Shown here: positions 50,833 through 58,640 of the stretch, one piece after another | Numbering within the stretch: position 1 is the stretch's first letter | Layout: every line of letters begins with the position of its first letter | Assembly (NCBI RefSeq): GCF_014836545.1 | Contig: NZ_JACSQS010000013.1 | Coordinates: forward strand, 45,268 to 109,267 | Source of the DNA: Stenotrophomonas lacuserhaii | GTDB lineage: Bacteria > Pseudomonadota > Gammaproteobacteria > Xanthomonadales > Xanthomonadaceae | DNA: 64,000 nucleotides | Reading direction: 5' to 3' | The notes under the pieces: generated by a model | Database searches by the model: none | Told to the model about the DNA's origin: nothing | The model's input: only the letters and a program-made list of their open reading frames with translations | Program-made: the position numbers and the translations under genes

Positions 50833-52722
50833 ATGACCGATTGGTCCCTCGACCAAGCCCGCAAGACCTACTCGATCCCGCATTGGGCGGACGGTTACTT
50901 CGACGTGGATCAGGCCGGGCACATGGTGGTGAGGCCGACCGGGGCCGATGGCCCGGTGGTTTCGCTGCCCGACGTGGTCGATGCGGCGCGCGCCAACGGG
51001 GCCAAACTGCCCCTGCTGGTGCGCTTCCCGGACATCCTGGGCCAGCGCCTGGGCAAGCTGCAGGCCGCCTTCGCGCAGGCCCAGGCCGATTGGGAGTACC
51101 CGGGCGGCTACACCGCCGTGTACCCGATCAAGGTCAACCAGCATCGCGGCGTGGCCGGCACCCTGGCCAGCCACCACGGCGAAGGCTTCGGCCTGGAAGC
51201 GGGCAGCAAGCCGGAACTGATGGCCGTGCTGGCGCTGTCGCGCCCGGGCGGGCTGATCGTCTGCAATGGCTACAAGGACCGCGAGTACATCCGCCTGGCG
51301 CTGATCGGCCGCAAGCTGGGCCTGCAGACCTACATCGTCATCGAGAAGCCGTCCGAGCTGAAGCTGGTGCTGGAAGAATCCAAGGCGCTGGACGTGAAGC
51401 CGGGCCTGGGTGTGCGCATGCGGCTGGCCTCGCTGGGCGCGGGCAAGTGGCAGAACAGCGGCGGCGACAAGGCCAAGTTCGGCCTGTCCCCGCGCCAGCT
51501 GCTGGACCTGTGGAAGTCGCTGCGTGACACCGAATACGCCGACTGCCTGAGCCTGCTGCACTTCCACATGGGTTCGCAGATCTCCAACGTGCGTGACATC
51601 GCCAACGGCATGCGCGAAGCCACCCGCTACTACGTGGAAATGTCGCAGCTTGGCGCGAAGATCACCCACGTCGACGTGGGCGGTGGCTTGGGCGTGGATT
51701 ACGAAGGCACCCGTTCGCGCAGCTTCTGCTCGATCAATTACGGGCTCAATTCGTATGCCAGCAGCATCGTGCAGCCGCTGGCCGATGCCTGCAAGGAACA
51801 CGGCTTGAAGCCGCCGCGCATCGTCACCGAGTGCGGCCGCGCGATGACCGCCCACCACGCGGTGCTGATCGCCAACGTGTCCGAGGTGGAACAGGCGATG
51901 GAAGGCCGCGTGCCGGACCAGCACGACGACGAGCCGGCATCGATCCGCCACCTGCGCGAGATCCATTCCGAACTGGGCCAGCGCCCGGCAATCGAGCTGT
52001 TCCAGGAAGCCCAGCATTTCCATGCCGAAGGCCTGTCCAGCTATGCGCTGGGCCAGATCGACCTGCCGCAGCGCGCGCGCATCGACGACCTGTTCTATGC
52101 CATCGCCCATGCCGTGCGTGCACGCCTGAGCTTCGACGAAAAGAGCCATCGGCCGGTGCTGGACGAGCTCAACGAGCGGCTGGTGGACAAGTACTTCGTC
52201 AACTTCAGCGTGTTCGAATCGATCCCGGACGTGTGGGCGATCGACCAGGTGTTCCCGATCGTGCCGATCGAGCGACTGGACGAGCAGCCGGACCGGCGCG
52301 GCATCATCGCCGACATGACCTGCGATTCGGACGGCATGGTGGAAACCTATGTCGGCAACGAGAGCCTGGACAGTTCGCTGCCGCTGCATGCGCTGCGTTC
52401 CGGTGAAAGTTACCGGATCGGGTTCTTCATGGTCGGTGCGTACCAGGAGATCCTGGGCGACATCCACAACCTGTTCGGCGATACCGATGCGGTGGAAGTC
52501 CGTGCCGGCGCGGAGGGCTATGCAATCACCCAGCAGCGCCGTGGTGACACCACCGATGTGATGCTGGACTACGTGGGCTACAGCCTGGCCGAACTGCGCG
52601 CGACCTACGCCGAGCGCGTGGCCGCGGCAGGCCTTGGCGCCGAGCGCGCGAAGGAGTTGTCCGAGGCGTTGGAAGCCGGTTTGACCGGTTACACGTACCT
52701 GTCCGACGAACCGCTGATGTAA
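50833..52722 (+). CDS. speA: SpeA, biosynthetic arginine decarboxylase
   Basis: The 629-residue protein begins TDWSLDQARKTYSIPHWADGYFDV, the typical SpeA start. It has YPIKVNQ with the PLP lysine, LLHFHMGSQI, VGGGLGVDYEGTRS, IVTECGRAMTAHH and a late CDSDG motif (DMTCDSDGMVETY). It is a fold type III decarboxylase making agmatine from arginine for polyamine synthesis. Full length, and the start at 50833 agrees with the family. Confidence 0.95.
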   Translation: MTDWSLDQARKTYSIPHWADGYFDVDQAGHMVVRPTGADGPVVSLPDVVDAARANGAKLPLLVRFPDILGQRLGKLQAAFAQAQADWEYPGGYTAVYPIKVNQHRGVAGTLASHHGEGFGLEAGSKPELMAVLALSRPGGLIVCNGYKDREYIRLALIGRKLGLQTYIVIEKPSELKLVLEESKALDVKPGLGVRMRLASLGAGKWQNSGGDKAKFGLSPRQLLDLWKSLRDTEYADCLSLLHFHMGSQISNVRDIANGMREATRYYVEMSQLGAKITHVDVGGGLGVDYEGTRSRSFCSINYGLNSYASSIVQPLADACKEHGLKPPRIVTECGRAMTAHHAVLIANVSEVEQAMEGRVPDQHDDEPASIRHLREIHSELGQRPAIELFQEAQHFHAEGLSSYALGQIDLPQRARIDDLFYAIAHAVRARLSFDEKSHRPVLDELNERLVDKYFVNFSVFESIPDVWAIDQVFPIVPIERLDEQPDRRGIIADMTCDSDGMVETYVGNESLDSSLPLHALRSGESYRIGFFMVGAYQEILGDIHNLFGDTDAVEVRAGAEGYAITQQRRGDTTDVMLDYVGYSLAELRATYAERVAAAGLGAERAKELSEALEAGLTGYTYLSDEPLM

Positions 52723-52733
52723 GCGGGGGACCC

Positions 52734-52787
52734 GGTAGTAACGGCCGCTGGCCGTCATTGGTTGACGGCCAGCGGCCGTCACTACCG
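52734..52787. repeat. SMAG inverted pair, GTAGTAACGGCC/GTAGTGACGGCC type
   Basis: GGTAGTAACGGCCGCTGGCC and an inverted GTAGTGACGGCC copy (52763-52787) between convergent speA and the sensor kinase gene. Confidence 0.85.
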
Positions 52788-52792
52788 GCGGG

Positions 52793-54115
52793 TCAGCCCG
52801 CCGGCAGCCACAGGGTGGCGCGCAGGCCGGGTGAGGCGTTCTCCAGTTTCAGCTCGCCGGCATGACTGGCGGCGATGTCGCCGACGATTGCCAGGCCAAG
52901 GCCGCTGCTGTCTTCGCGCTGGTCCAGCCGCACGCCCCGCTGCAGCACGGTCTGCAGCTGTGATTCCTGCAGCCCTGGACCGTCATCGCGCACGTCGATG
53001 CGAAGCCGTTTCCCGTCCACCGAAGCACTGACCCGCACCTGCTGCACGGCCCACTTGCCGGCGTTGTCCAGCAGGTTGCCGAGCATTTCCTCCAGATCGG
53101 CGGCATCGCCGGCAAAGCGCAGTGCCGGATCGATGGTATCGCTGCTGAAGTGCACGCCGCGCCCACCGTGAACGCGGCCCATCAGGCGGCACAGCGACTG
53201 CACCACCGGGGCAACGTCGGCGCGCTGCCGGTGATCGACCGCCAGCCCTGCCGCCAGGTAGCGTTCGATGCTGGCCTGCATGTGCCCGCCCTGCGCGCGC
53301 ACGGTCTGCTGCCAGTCGCCACCGGGATGTTCTGCTTCAGCGGCGAGCACGCTCAGCGGTGTCTTCAGCGCGTGGGCCAGGTCCTGTGCGCTGGTACGCG
53401 CCCGCGCCACCATGCGCTGGTGGTGGTCGAGCAGGGCATTGAGTTCCTCAGCCAGCGGCGCGATCTCCGTGCTCAAGCCGCGGGTATCCACCCGCTGGGC
53501 TTCGCCGCGGCGCACGCCTTCCACCTGTTGCCCCAGTTGCCGCAGCGGGCGCAGGCCGAAGTGGATCTGGCTGGCCAGCACCGCCAGCCAGACGGCGACC
53601 AGCACCGCCAGGGCCAACGCGCTGCGTTGCCGGAACTGCGCCACCTGGGCCTGCAGGTCGCTGCGATCAAGCGCCACGAGAACCTGCAGCGGCGCCTGTG
53701 CGCGCGGCAGGCGGACTTCGCGGGCCAGCACGCGCAGCGGCTGCTGCAGCGGACCGGTGATGTCGGCGGCAATGCCCCCGCTGCTTGCGGCCGGCGCGGT
53801 GAGGCTTTCATCCCACAATGAGCGCGACTGCAGCAGGGGCGTGCCATCGGCCGCGCCGACCTGCCAGTACGCACCGGAGAACACCCGCTGGAAGCGGGCT
53901 TCGTTGGGTTCCTGGCGCAGCACCACGCGCCCGTCCGGATTGACTTCGGCCTGTGCCAGCACGGTCAGCAGGTCCTGCTCCAGCGCCGCATCCAGGCTGT
54001 CACGCGCGGCACGTTCGAACAGATGGCCAAGCAACGCGGTGGCCAGCGCGGTGACCAGCAGCAGGCCCAGCCCGCCCGCCAGCAGCAGCCGGTTGCGCAG
54101 CGAGGCGCGCTTCAT
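52793..54115 (-). CDS. PhoQ-like sensor histidine kinase
   Basis: The 440-residue protein has an N-terminal membrane segment (about 8-30), a periplasmic sensor of about 130 residues and a second membrane segment (about 165-188). A HAMP-like region follows, then the phosphoacceptor QDLAHALKTPL (His about 248), an N box (GNLLDNAGKWA), and the G boxes DDGPGL and SSGLGLAIV. The short HisKA with the LAHALKTPL sequence is typical of PhoQ relatives. It starts ten bases after the response regulator and is co-transcribed with it and a PepSY protein. The signal is unknown, cations or peptides being possibilities from the family. Confidence 0.88.
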   Translation of the reverse strand: MKRASLRNRLLLAGGLGLLLVTALATALLGHLFERAARDSLDAALEQDLLTVLAQAEVNPDGRVVLRQEPNEARFQRVFSGAYWQVGAADGTPLLQSRSLWDESLTAPAASSGGIAADITGPLQQPLRVLAREVRLPRAQAPLQVLVALDRSDLQAQVAQFRQRSALALAVLVAVWLAVLASQIHFGLRPLRQLGQQVEGVRRGEAQRVDTRGLSTEIAPLAEELNALLDHHQRMVARARTSAQDLAHALKTPLSVLAAEAEHPGGDWQQTVRAQGGHMQASIERYLAAGLAVDHRQRADVAPVVQSLCRLMGRVHGGRGVHFSSDTIDPALRFAGDAADLEEMLGNLLDNAGKWAVQQVRVSASVDGKRLRIDVRDDGPGLQESQLQTVLQRGVRLDQREDSSGLGLAIVGDIAASHAGELKLENASPGLRATLWLPAG

Positions 54116-54125
54116 GGTGCCGCCC

Positions 54126-54788
54126 TCATGCGGGTGCCGTCAGCCGCCAGCCCTGCCCGCGCACGGTCTGGATCAGGTCGACGTCCAGCTTGCGCCGCAC
54201 CCGCCCGAGCAGCACGTCCAGGGCATTGGAATCGGGATCGAAGCCGCTGTCGAACACGTGCTCACCCAGCCGCTCACGGCTGATCACCGTATCCACGTGG
54301 TGGATGAAATAACCGAGCAGACGGAATTCCTGCGGGCTGAGTGCCAGCTCGCTGCCGTGCAGGCTGAAGCGGCCCGCGTTGACGTCCAGCTGCAGCGGTC
54401 CGCACTGCAGGCGCGGAGTGGCATGGCCGGTGCTGCGGCGTATCAACGCGCGCAGGCGCAGCACCAGTTCGTCAGGCTGGAAGGGCTTGGTCAGGTAGTC
54501 GTCGGCGCCGGCATCGAATCCGGCCAGTTTGTCGTGCCAGCGCCCGCGTGCGGTCAGCACCAGCACCGGGAAGGTGCGGCCATTGCCGCGCCAGCGTTCG
54601 ATGATGCTCAGGCCATCCAGGCCCGGCAGGCCGAGGTCCACGATGGCCGCCTGGACGTCTTCGACCTGGCCATGTTCTTCGGCCGCACGGCCATCGGCGA
54701 AGGCATCCACCACGAAGCCGGCCTGCTCCAGCAAGGGCCGCAGGCGTTGCGCCAGGTCGTGGTCATCTTCGGCCAGCAGGATCCGCAT
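54126..54788 (-). CDS. OmpR/PhoP-family response regulator
   Basis: The 220-residue protein has a receiver domain with the acid pocket LAEDDH, phosphoacceptor Asp51 in AIVDLGLPGLDG, VLVLTARG and the lysine in YLTKPF, and a winged-helix DNA-binding domain ending in VDLIQTVRGQGWRL. Its ATG overlaps the TGA of the upstream PepSY gene (TGATG), so translation is coupled. It probably controls the divergent PepSY genes through the repeat-rich region at 55108-55146. Confidence 0.92.
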   Translation of the reverse strand: MRILLAEDDHDLAQRLRPLLEQAGFVVDAFADGRAAEEHGQVEDVQAAIVDLGLPGLDGLSIIERWRGNGRTFPVLVLTARGRWHDKLAGFDAGADDYLTKPFQPDELVLRLRALIRRSTGHATPRLQCGPLQLDVNAGRFSLHGSELALSPQEFRLLGYFIHHVDTVISRERLGEHVFDSGFDPDSNALDVLLGRVRRKLDVDLIQTVRGQGWRLTAPA

Positions 54789-55084
54789 CAATCGTCCAGT
54801 TCGGTCTTCAGCAGCTTGCCGTTGCGCGCATCATAATCCAGCTCCACCACCACGCCGTCGGCGCGCAGGATCTCGACTTCGTACACGGCATCGTCCAGTT
54901 CCACTTCCAGCAGCGTGCCGGGATGGCGCCGCATGGCATCGCGCACCACGTCTTCCAGCGGTACGTAGCGGCCCTGTTCCACGGCACGCCGTGCGGTCTG
55001 CTGGGCATGGTCGTCGCCTGCCGCCACCGGCATGGCGGGCAGCAGCGCGAGCGCGATCACGACAAGGGTTTTCAACGGATACAT
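54788..55084 (-). CDS. PepSY-domain periplasmic protein, first gene of the two-component operon
   Basis: 98 residues: a signal peptide MYPLKTLVVIALALLPAMPVAA, then a PepSY-like domain (YVPLEDVVRDAMRRHPGTLLEVELDDAVYEVEIL, quoted in part as PLEDVVRDAMRRHPG, then YEVEILRADG and ELDYDARNGKLLKTEL). Small PepSY proteins often accompany PhoPQ-type systems and may modulate the sensor or protease activity. The stop overlaps the regulator's start. Confidence 0.82.
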   Translation of the reverse strand: MYPLKTLVVIALALLPAMPVAAGDDHAQQTARRAVEQGRYVPLEDVVRDAMRRHPGTLLEVELDDAVYEVEILRADGVVVELDYDARNGKLLKTELDD

Positions 55085-55107
55085 GCGCCTATCAATAGCG
55101 CAGTGGA

Positions 55108-55146
55108 CTAACCGTTGGCTAACAGCCCGGGCTAGGTGGCTGTTAG
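55108..55146. promoter_or_regulatory. operator candidate between divergent PepSY genes
   Basis: CTAAC occurs twice 11 bases apart (55108-55112, 55119-55123), the one-turn spacing of tandem boxes bound by OmpR/PhoP-type regulators. In addition CTAACAGCC (55119-55127) and GGCTGTTAG (55138-55146) form a perfect 9-bp inverted repeat. The regulator of the adjoining operon is the natural candidate to bind here. Confidence 0.5.
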
Positions 55147-55205
55147 GTGGGCTGGGCAGACTGTGTTGGCCGGACCCGCTGCGGTCCATCTTTCCGGAGA
55201 ACACC

Positions 55206-55655
55206 ATGAACAAGCTGTCCCTGATTGCTGGCGCCACCGTTGCCGCCCTGCTGGGTACCACCGTGGCGGTCACCGCCCATGCCGCACCGCTGGGCCTGGC
55301 CCAGGTGGAACAGAAGCTGCGCGACGCCGGCTACAGCCGCATCCACGAGATCGAAAAGGATGACGGGCTGTGGGAAGCCGACGTGACCCGCGACGATGGT
55401 CGCTTCCGCGAAGTGTATGTGGACCCGAAGACCGGCGAGATCTTCGACGAGTTCGATGGTCGCACCCAGCTGAACATCGACCAGCTGCTGGCCAAGGCCA
55501 AGGAGCAGGGCCTGAAGGACATCCATTCGGTGGAGCGCGATGGTGCTACGTGGCAGCTGGAAGCACGCAACGCGCGCAACCAGAAGGTAGACGTGCGCCT
55601 GAGTGGGCATGATGGCCGCATCCTGGACAGCGAGCGCGACGGCTGGCTGGATTGA
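55206..55655 (+). CDS. periplasmic protein with two PepSY domains, 149 aa
   Basis: A signal peptide (MNKLSLIAGATVAALLGTTV, cleaved near AHAAP) is followed by two PepSY-like halves: LAQVEQKLRDAGYSRIHEIEKDDGLWEADV...EVYVDPKTGEIFDE and LLAKAKEQGLKDIHSVERDGATWQLEAR...KVDVRLSGHDGRILDSE (quoted by parts). CCGGAGAA precedes the ATG at 55206. It is divergent from the two-component operon and likely under its control. Confidence 0.82.
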   Translation: MNKLSLIAGATVAALLGTTVAVTAHAAPLGLAQVEQKLRDAGYSRIHEIEKDDGLWEADVTRDDGRFREVYVDPKTGEIFDEFDGRTQLNIDQLLAKAKEQGLKDIHSVERDGATWQLEARNARNQKVDVRLSGHDGRILDSERDGWLD

Positions 55656-55679
55656 CCCACGCGCCATGAAGCCCGGACC

Positions 55680-55703
55680 GGTAGCGCCGAGTCATGCCCG
55701 GCG
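55680..55703. repeat. single SMAG, GTAGCGCCGAGT type
   Basis: One imperfect copy (GGTAGCGCCGAGTCATGCCC then GGCG) between convergent genes. Confidence 0.75.
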
Positions 55704-55724
55704 AGCGCAGCGGTTGAACGCTGC

Positions 55725-56240
55725 TTACCAGCCGAACGGCGGCGGGCGATCCCAGTAGCCGGGGCCCGGACCATAGCCGCCGCCGAAGCCACCGCCATAC
55801 GGACCATCCCAGGGACCGAAGAAACCCGGTCCCTTGCCTTCGCTGACGTGGATGTTGACGTTGACCCCGCGGGTCTTGCCCTCGTCAGTGGTGTAGTTCT
55901 TGCTCAGGTTCAGCGTGGCCGCGTTGTAGTGGCTGTTGCCGTAGCCTTCGGAGTAGCCGATGCCGGTGCTGACACTTCCCGAGACGCGCAGCTTGTCATC
56001 GGTGACCTCGGCGATGCCGTTATCGCTGCCGGCACGTGCGCGGGGGCCGCTCTTGTCGCCGTAATAGGTGCCTGGGGCGTCCTGCTGGAAGCTGGGATCG
56101 TTGAGATAGCGCAGCGGTTCGCTGGGCACGGCCAGGTTCAGGCCGGTGGCCGACTGCGGGCCGGTTGCGCCGGCAGCGCTCTGCGCAAGCACCGCCGAGG
56201 GGGCACAGGCCAGGCACAGCAGGATCAAGGGGCGGATCAT
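55725..56240 (-). CDS. secreted protein with a Gly/Pro/Tyr-rich C-terminus, 171 aa
   Basis: MIRPLILLCLACAPSAVLAQ is a signal peptide; a cysteine in it is not in a good lipobox. The mature protein has a beta-rich centre (VSGSVSTGIGYSEGYGNSHYNAATLNL, partly quoted as SVSTGIGYSEGYG and YNAATLNLSKNY) and ends in a glycine-rich tail (PYGGGFGGGYGPGPGYWDRP). This looks like an exposed periplasmic or outer-membrane protein. No family recognised. Confidence 0.65.
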   Translation of the reverse strand: MIRPLILLCLACAPSAVLAQSAAGATGPQSATGLNLAVPSEPLRYLNDPSFQQDAPGTYYGDKSGPRARAGSDNGIAEVTDDKLRVSGSVSTGIGYSEGYGNSHYNAATLNLSKNYTTDEGKTRGVNVNIHVSEGKGPGFFGPWDGPYGGGFGGGYGPGPGYWDRPPPFGW

Positions 56241-56338
56241 GGCACGACGCTCCAGCAGCGGACGGGGCAGGGCAGGCGGGCCCTCATGGCGACGCTAGCA
56301 GCTGCTGGTTGAATGATGCCTGTCGTTGCGCTTGCAGG

Positions 56339-56408
56339 GTAGCGCCGAGCCATGCTCGGCGGGCAACAAAGGCGCCGCTGCGCTCGCCGAGCATGGCTCG
56401 GCGCTACC
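56339..56408. repeat. SMAG inverted pair, GTAGCGCCGAGC type
   Basis: GGTAGCGCCGAGCCATGCTC and its inverted copy face each other (56339-56362 and 56385-56408). Confidence 0.85.
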
Positions 56409-56471
56409 GGGCTTCGTGCCGGGCGGGAATACGTCATCGTGCCGGACGGCAGGACCTGCGTGGGTTGGCGA

Positions 56472-57686
56472 TCAGCGTTCCAGCCTGCCGAAACCGAACA
56501 GCGATTGCAGCGGGTGGCGCCTGCGTTCGATGTTCGCGCGCAGCAGGCCTGCGCCGATCATCGAATAGGTGATCCCATTGCCGCCGTAGGCCATCGCGAA
56601 CTGGACGCGGGGCCCCCACTGCGCATGCGGCCCGAAGAACGGCAGGCCGTCGGCGGTTTCAGCGAACGTGCCGCCCCATGCAAACGCCGATACCGGGTCC
56701 AGCGAGGGAAACCAGCGCTTCAGCCCCTTCATCAACTTGTCCGCCTTGCCATCCACGCGGCGGTCGCGGCGCGCCGGGACATCCACCGCATCGTCCAGTC
56801 CGCCCAGCAACAGTCGACCATCGCCGGTGCTGCGCAGGTAAAGATACGGCCGCGCGCTTTCCCAGACCATGGTGGTGGCCAGCGGCCCGAGTTCATCGGC
56901 GTGCAGTGGATCGGTGATCAGCGCGTAGCTGCTGCGGTTGCGCGCCACGCGCGTGTCCAGCCATCGCTGGTTGGCATACCCCTGCGCCAGCACCACGTGC
57001 CCGGCGCGTACCTGCATGCCGTCTTCGGTCCGTGCGGTGACGCCGCGCGCGGTGGGCTGCAGGGTATGCAGCACAGTCCGGTCGTGCACCTGTCCACCCC
57101 GCCGCTTCACGCGTTCCAGCAGCCGGTAGGTCAGGCAGTAGGGGTCCACCCGGGCGGCCTGGCGGGTCAGCAGCGCACCATCGCCGTCCATCCCCATGCG
57201 CTCGCGCAGGGCATCGCGATCCAGCCAGCGTGCGTCCAGTCCGTGTTGGCGGCGTGCGGCGCCTTCAGCCTGCAACACCGGCACGTGGCGGGTCTTGCTG
57301 GCGAGGTACACGCTGTCCATCTGCTTGAAGTCCACCCCGGACAGGCCGCGGGTGACGTGGCGCAGTTGTGGCAGCGCCTGCGCGCAGGCCTCGTAGGCCA
57401 ATGCGGCATCGTCCTCGCCGTACTGGCGCGCCAGGTCGATCAGATGGGTATCGATCTCGTACTGCAGCAGGGCCGTGCTCGCCGCCGTGCTGCCCCAGCC
57501 GATATCGCGCTGTTCGATCACCGTCACTCCGTGCCCATGAGCGGACAGTTCATCGGCGATCAGTGCGCCGGTGATGCCGCCGCCGACCACCAGCACATCG
57601 CAGTGCAGGTCGGTTTCAAGCGGAGGGAAGGCCTGGATGAGCCCGTTGCGGACGGACCAGTACGGATAGCCGCTTTTGAGATCCAT
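56472..57686 (-). CDS. FAD-dependent oxidoreductase (DAO family)
   Basis: The 404-residue protein has the dinucleotide-binding motif DVLVVGGGITGALIADEL near residue 30, then RDIGWGSTAASTALLQYEIDTHL, and a C-terminal FAD motif (FAWGGTFAETADGLPFFGPHA and MAYGGNGITYSMIG). This is the D-amino-acid-oxidase/glycine oxidase-like fold. The substrate is unknown; the Arg/His positions do not single out a subfamily. It starts four bases after the lipocalin stop, so the two are one transcript. Confidence 0.83.
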   Translation of the reverse strand: MDLKSGYPYWSVRNGLIQAFPPLETDLHCDVLVVGGGITGALIADELSAHGHGVTVIEQRDIGWGSTAASTALLQYEIDTHLIDLARQYGEDDAALAYEACAQALPQLRHVTRGLSGVDFKQMDSVYLASKTRHVPVLQAEGAARRQHGLDARWLDRDALRERMGMDGDGALLTRQAARVDPYCLTYRLLERVKRRGGQVHDRTVLHTLQPTARGVTARTEDGMQVRAGHVVLAQGYANQRWLDTRVARNRSSYALITDPLHADELGPLATTMVWESARPYLYLRSTGDGRLLLGGLDDAVDVPARRDRRVDGKADKLMKGLKRWFPSLDPVSAFAWGGTFAETADGLPFFGPHAQWGPRVQFAMAYGGNGITYSMIGAGLLRANIERRRHPLQSLFGFGRLER

Positions 57687-57690
57687 GGGG

Positions 57691-58185
57691 TCAGGCCGTC
57701 GGCTTGCCGGTGTGCGGGGTGTCGATCAGTTTGGACAGATCGAAGCCCTGCTGGCGGGCGCTGGCCAGATAATGGTCGCGAACGGTCTTGTCCAGGTGCG
57801 GGGTACGCGATAACAGCCACAGATACTGCCGGTCCGGACTGCCGACCAGCGACACGCTGTAATCCGGCGCGATCTGGATCACCCAGTAGTCGCCCTTGGT
57901 GAACGGCAGCCAGCGCAGGCCCTTGGGCAGGAAGCTGACCGCCAGCCGCGCGCTGTCGTTGTCCACGACGCTCGCCTCACCGATGGCTTCCTCGATCTCG
58001 CCGTCCATCCGGCAACGGTTGTGGACACGGATATTGCCGTTGTCCTGCAGGCTGTAATGCGCCGACACGTCGGTGCAGGCCTCGGGTTCGTGGCGCATCG
58101 GCAGCCGGGCGATTTCGTACCAGGTGCCGAGGTAGCGCGGCAGCTTGAGGTCGGGGACGGTTTTGAGGTCGTCGTGGGTGGTCAT
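57691..58185 (-). CDS. lipocalin (Blc-like) without a signal peptide
   Basis: The 164-residue protein has the lipocalin signature PRYLGTWYEIARLPMRHE near residue 15 and the barrel motifs GEIEEAIGEASVVD and GDYWVIQIAPDYSVSLVGSP, ending in YLWLLSRTP. Blc proteins are usually outer-membrane lipoproteins, but here no lipobox or signal peptide precedes the domain, so the protein seems cytoplasmic. The start at 58185 (MTTHDDLKTVPDLKL) gives the expected domain boundary. Confidence 0.82.
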   Translation of the reverse strand: MTTHDDLKTVPDLKLPRYLGTWYEIARLPMRHEPEACTDVSAHYSLQDNGNIRVHNRCRMDGEIEEAIGEASVVDNDSARLAVSFLPKGLRWLPFTKGDYWVIQIAPDYSVSLVGSPDRQYLWLLSRTPHLDKTVRDHYLASARQQGFDLSKLIDTPHTGKPTA

Positions 58186-58343
58186 GTCGGTCTCGTCCCG
58201 GAAGCGGTAGGCCACCTTGCCGCGCCCGCCGCCACGGACAGGTGAAACCGTCTTGCCATGGCGTAGGCGCAACACTGCGTAGCGGCCGCCGGGTTTATCG
58301 GAAAGATGCGCGGGCCCATGCTGATGAACAGTGACAAGGAGTA

Positions 58344-58598
58344 ATGCCGATGTACCAGGTGATCCTGTTGAAATCCGAATCCAGCTTCGTCCGCGCCAGC
58401 TGGGAGCAGGCCGAGGAGGTGGTCGAGCATGAGGGCGTGGCCTACACGTTGCGTGCCGGCCCCCGCCAGCCGCTGCCCACCGACCACGCCTGGGACCCGA
58501 TCGTGGTGTATGCCCCGGAAGAGATTCCCGAAGAAGAGTTCCAGGAGTGGTATGCCGCCCAGCAGCCGCAGGTGGAGGAGCTGCGCCTGAAGTACTGA
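58344..58598 (+). CDS. small acidic protein of unknown function, 84 aa
   Basis: MPMYQVILLKSESSFVRASW with AAGGAG seven bases upstream. The protein is acidic, with Glu-rich segments (EQAEEVVEHEG, APEEIPEEEFQEW). No transmembrane segment or known domain was recognised. It is rightward, 42 bases before the MscS gene, possibly co-transcribed. Confidence 0.65.
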   Translation: MPMYQVILLKSESSFVRASWEQAEEVVEHEGVAYTLRAGPRQPLPTDHAWDPIVVYAPEEIPEEEFQEWYAAQQPQVEELRLKY

Positions 58599-58640
58599 TC
58601 CGATCCGCACCCGCCACGTCGTATAGTCCGCGCAGGCGCG

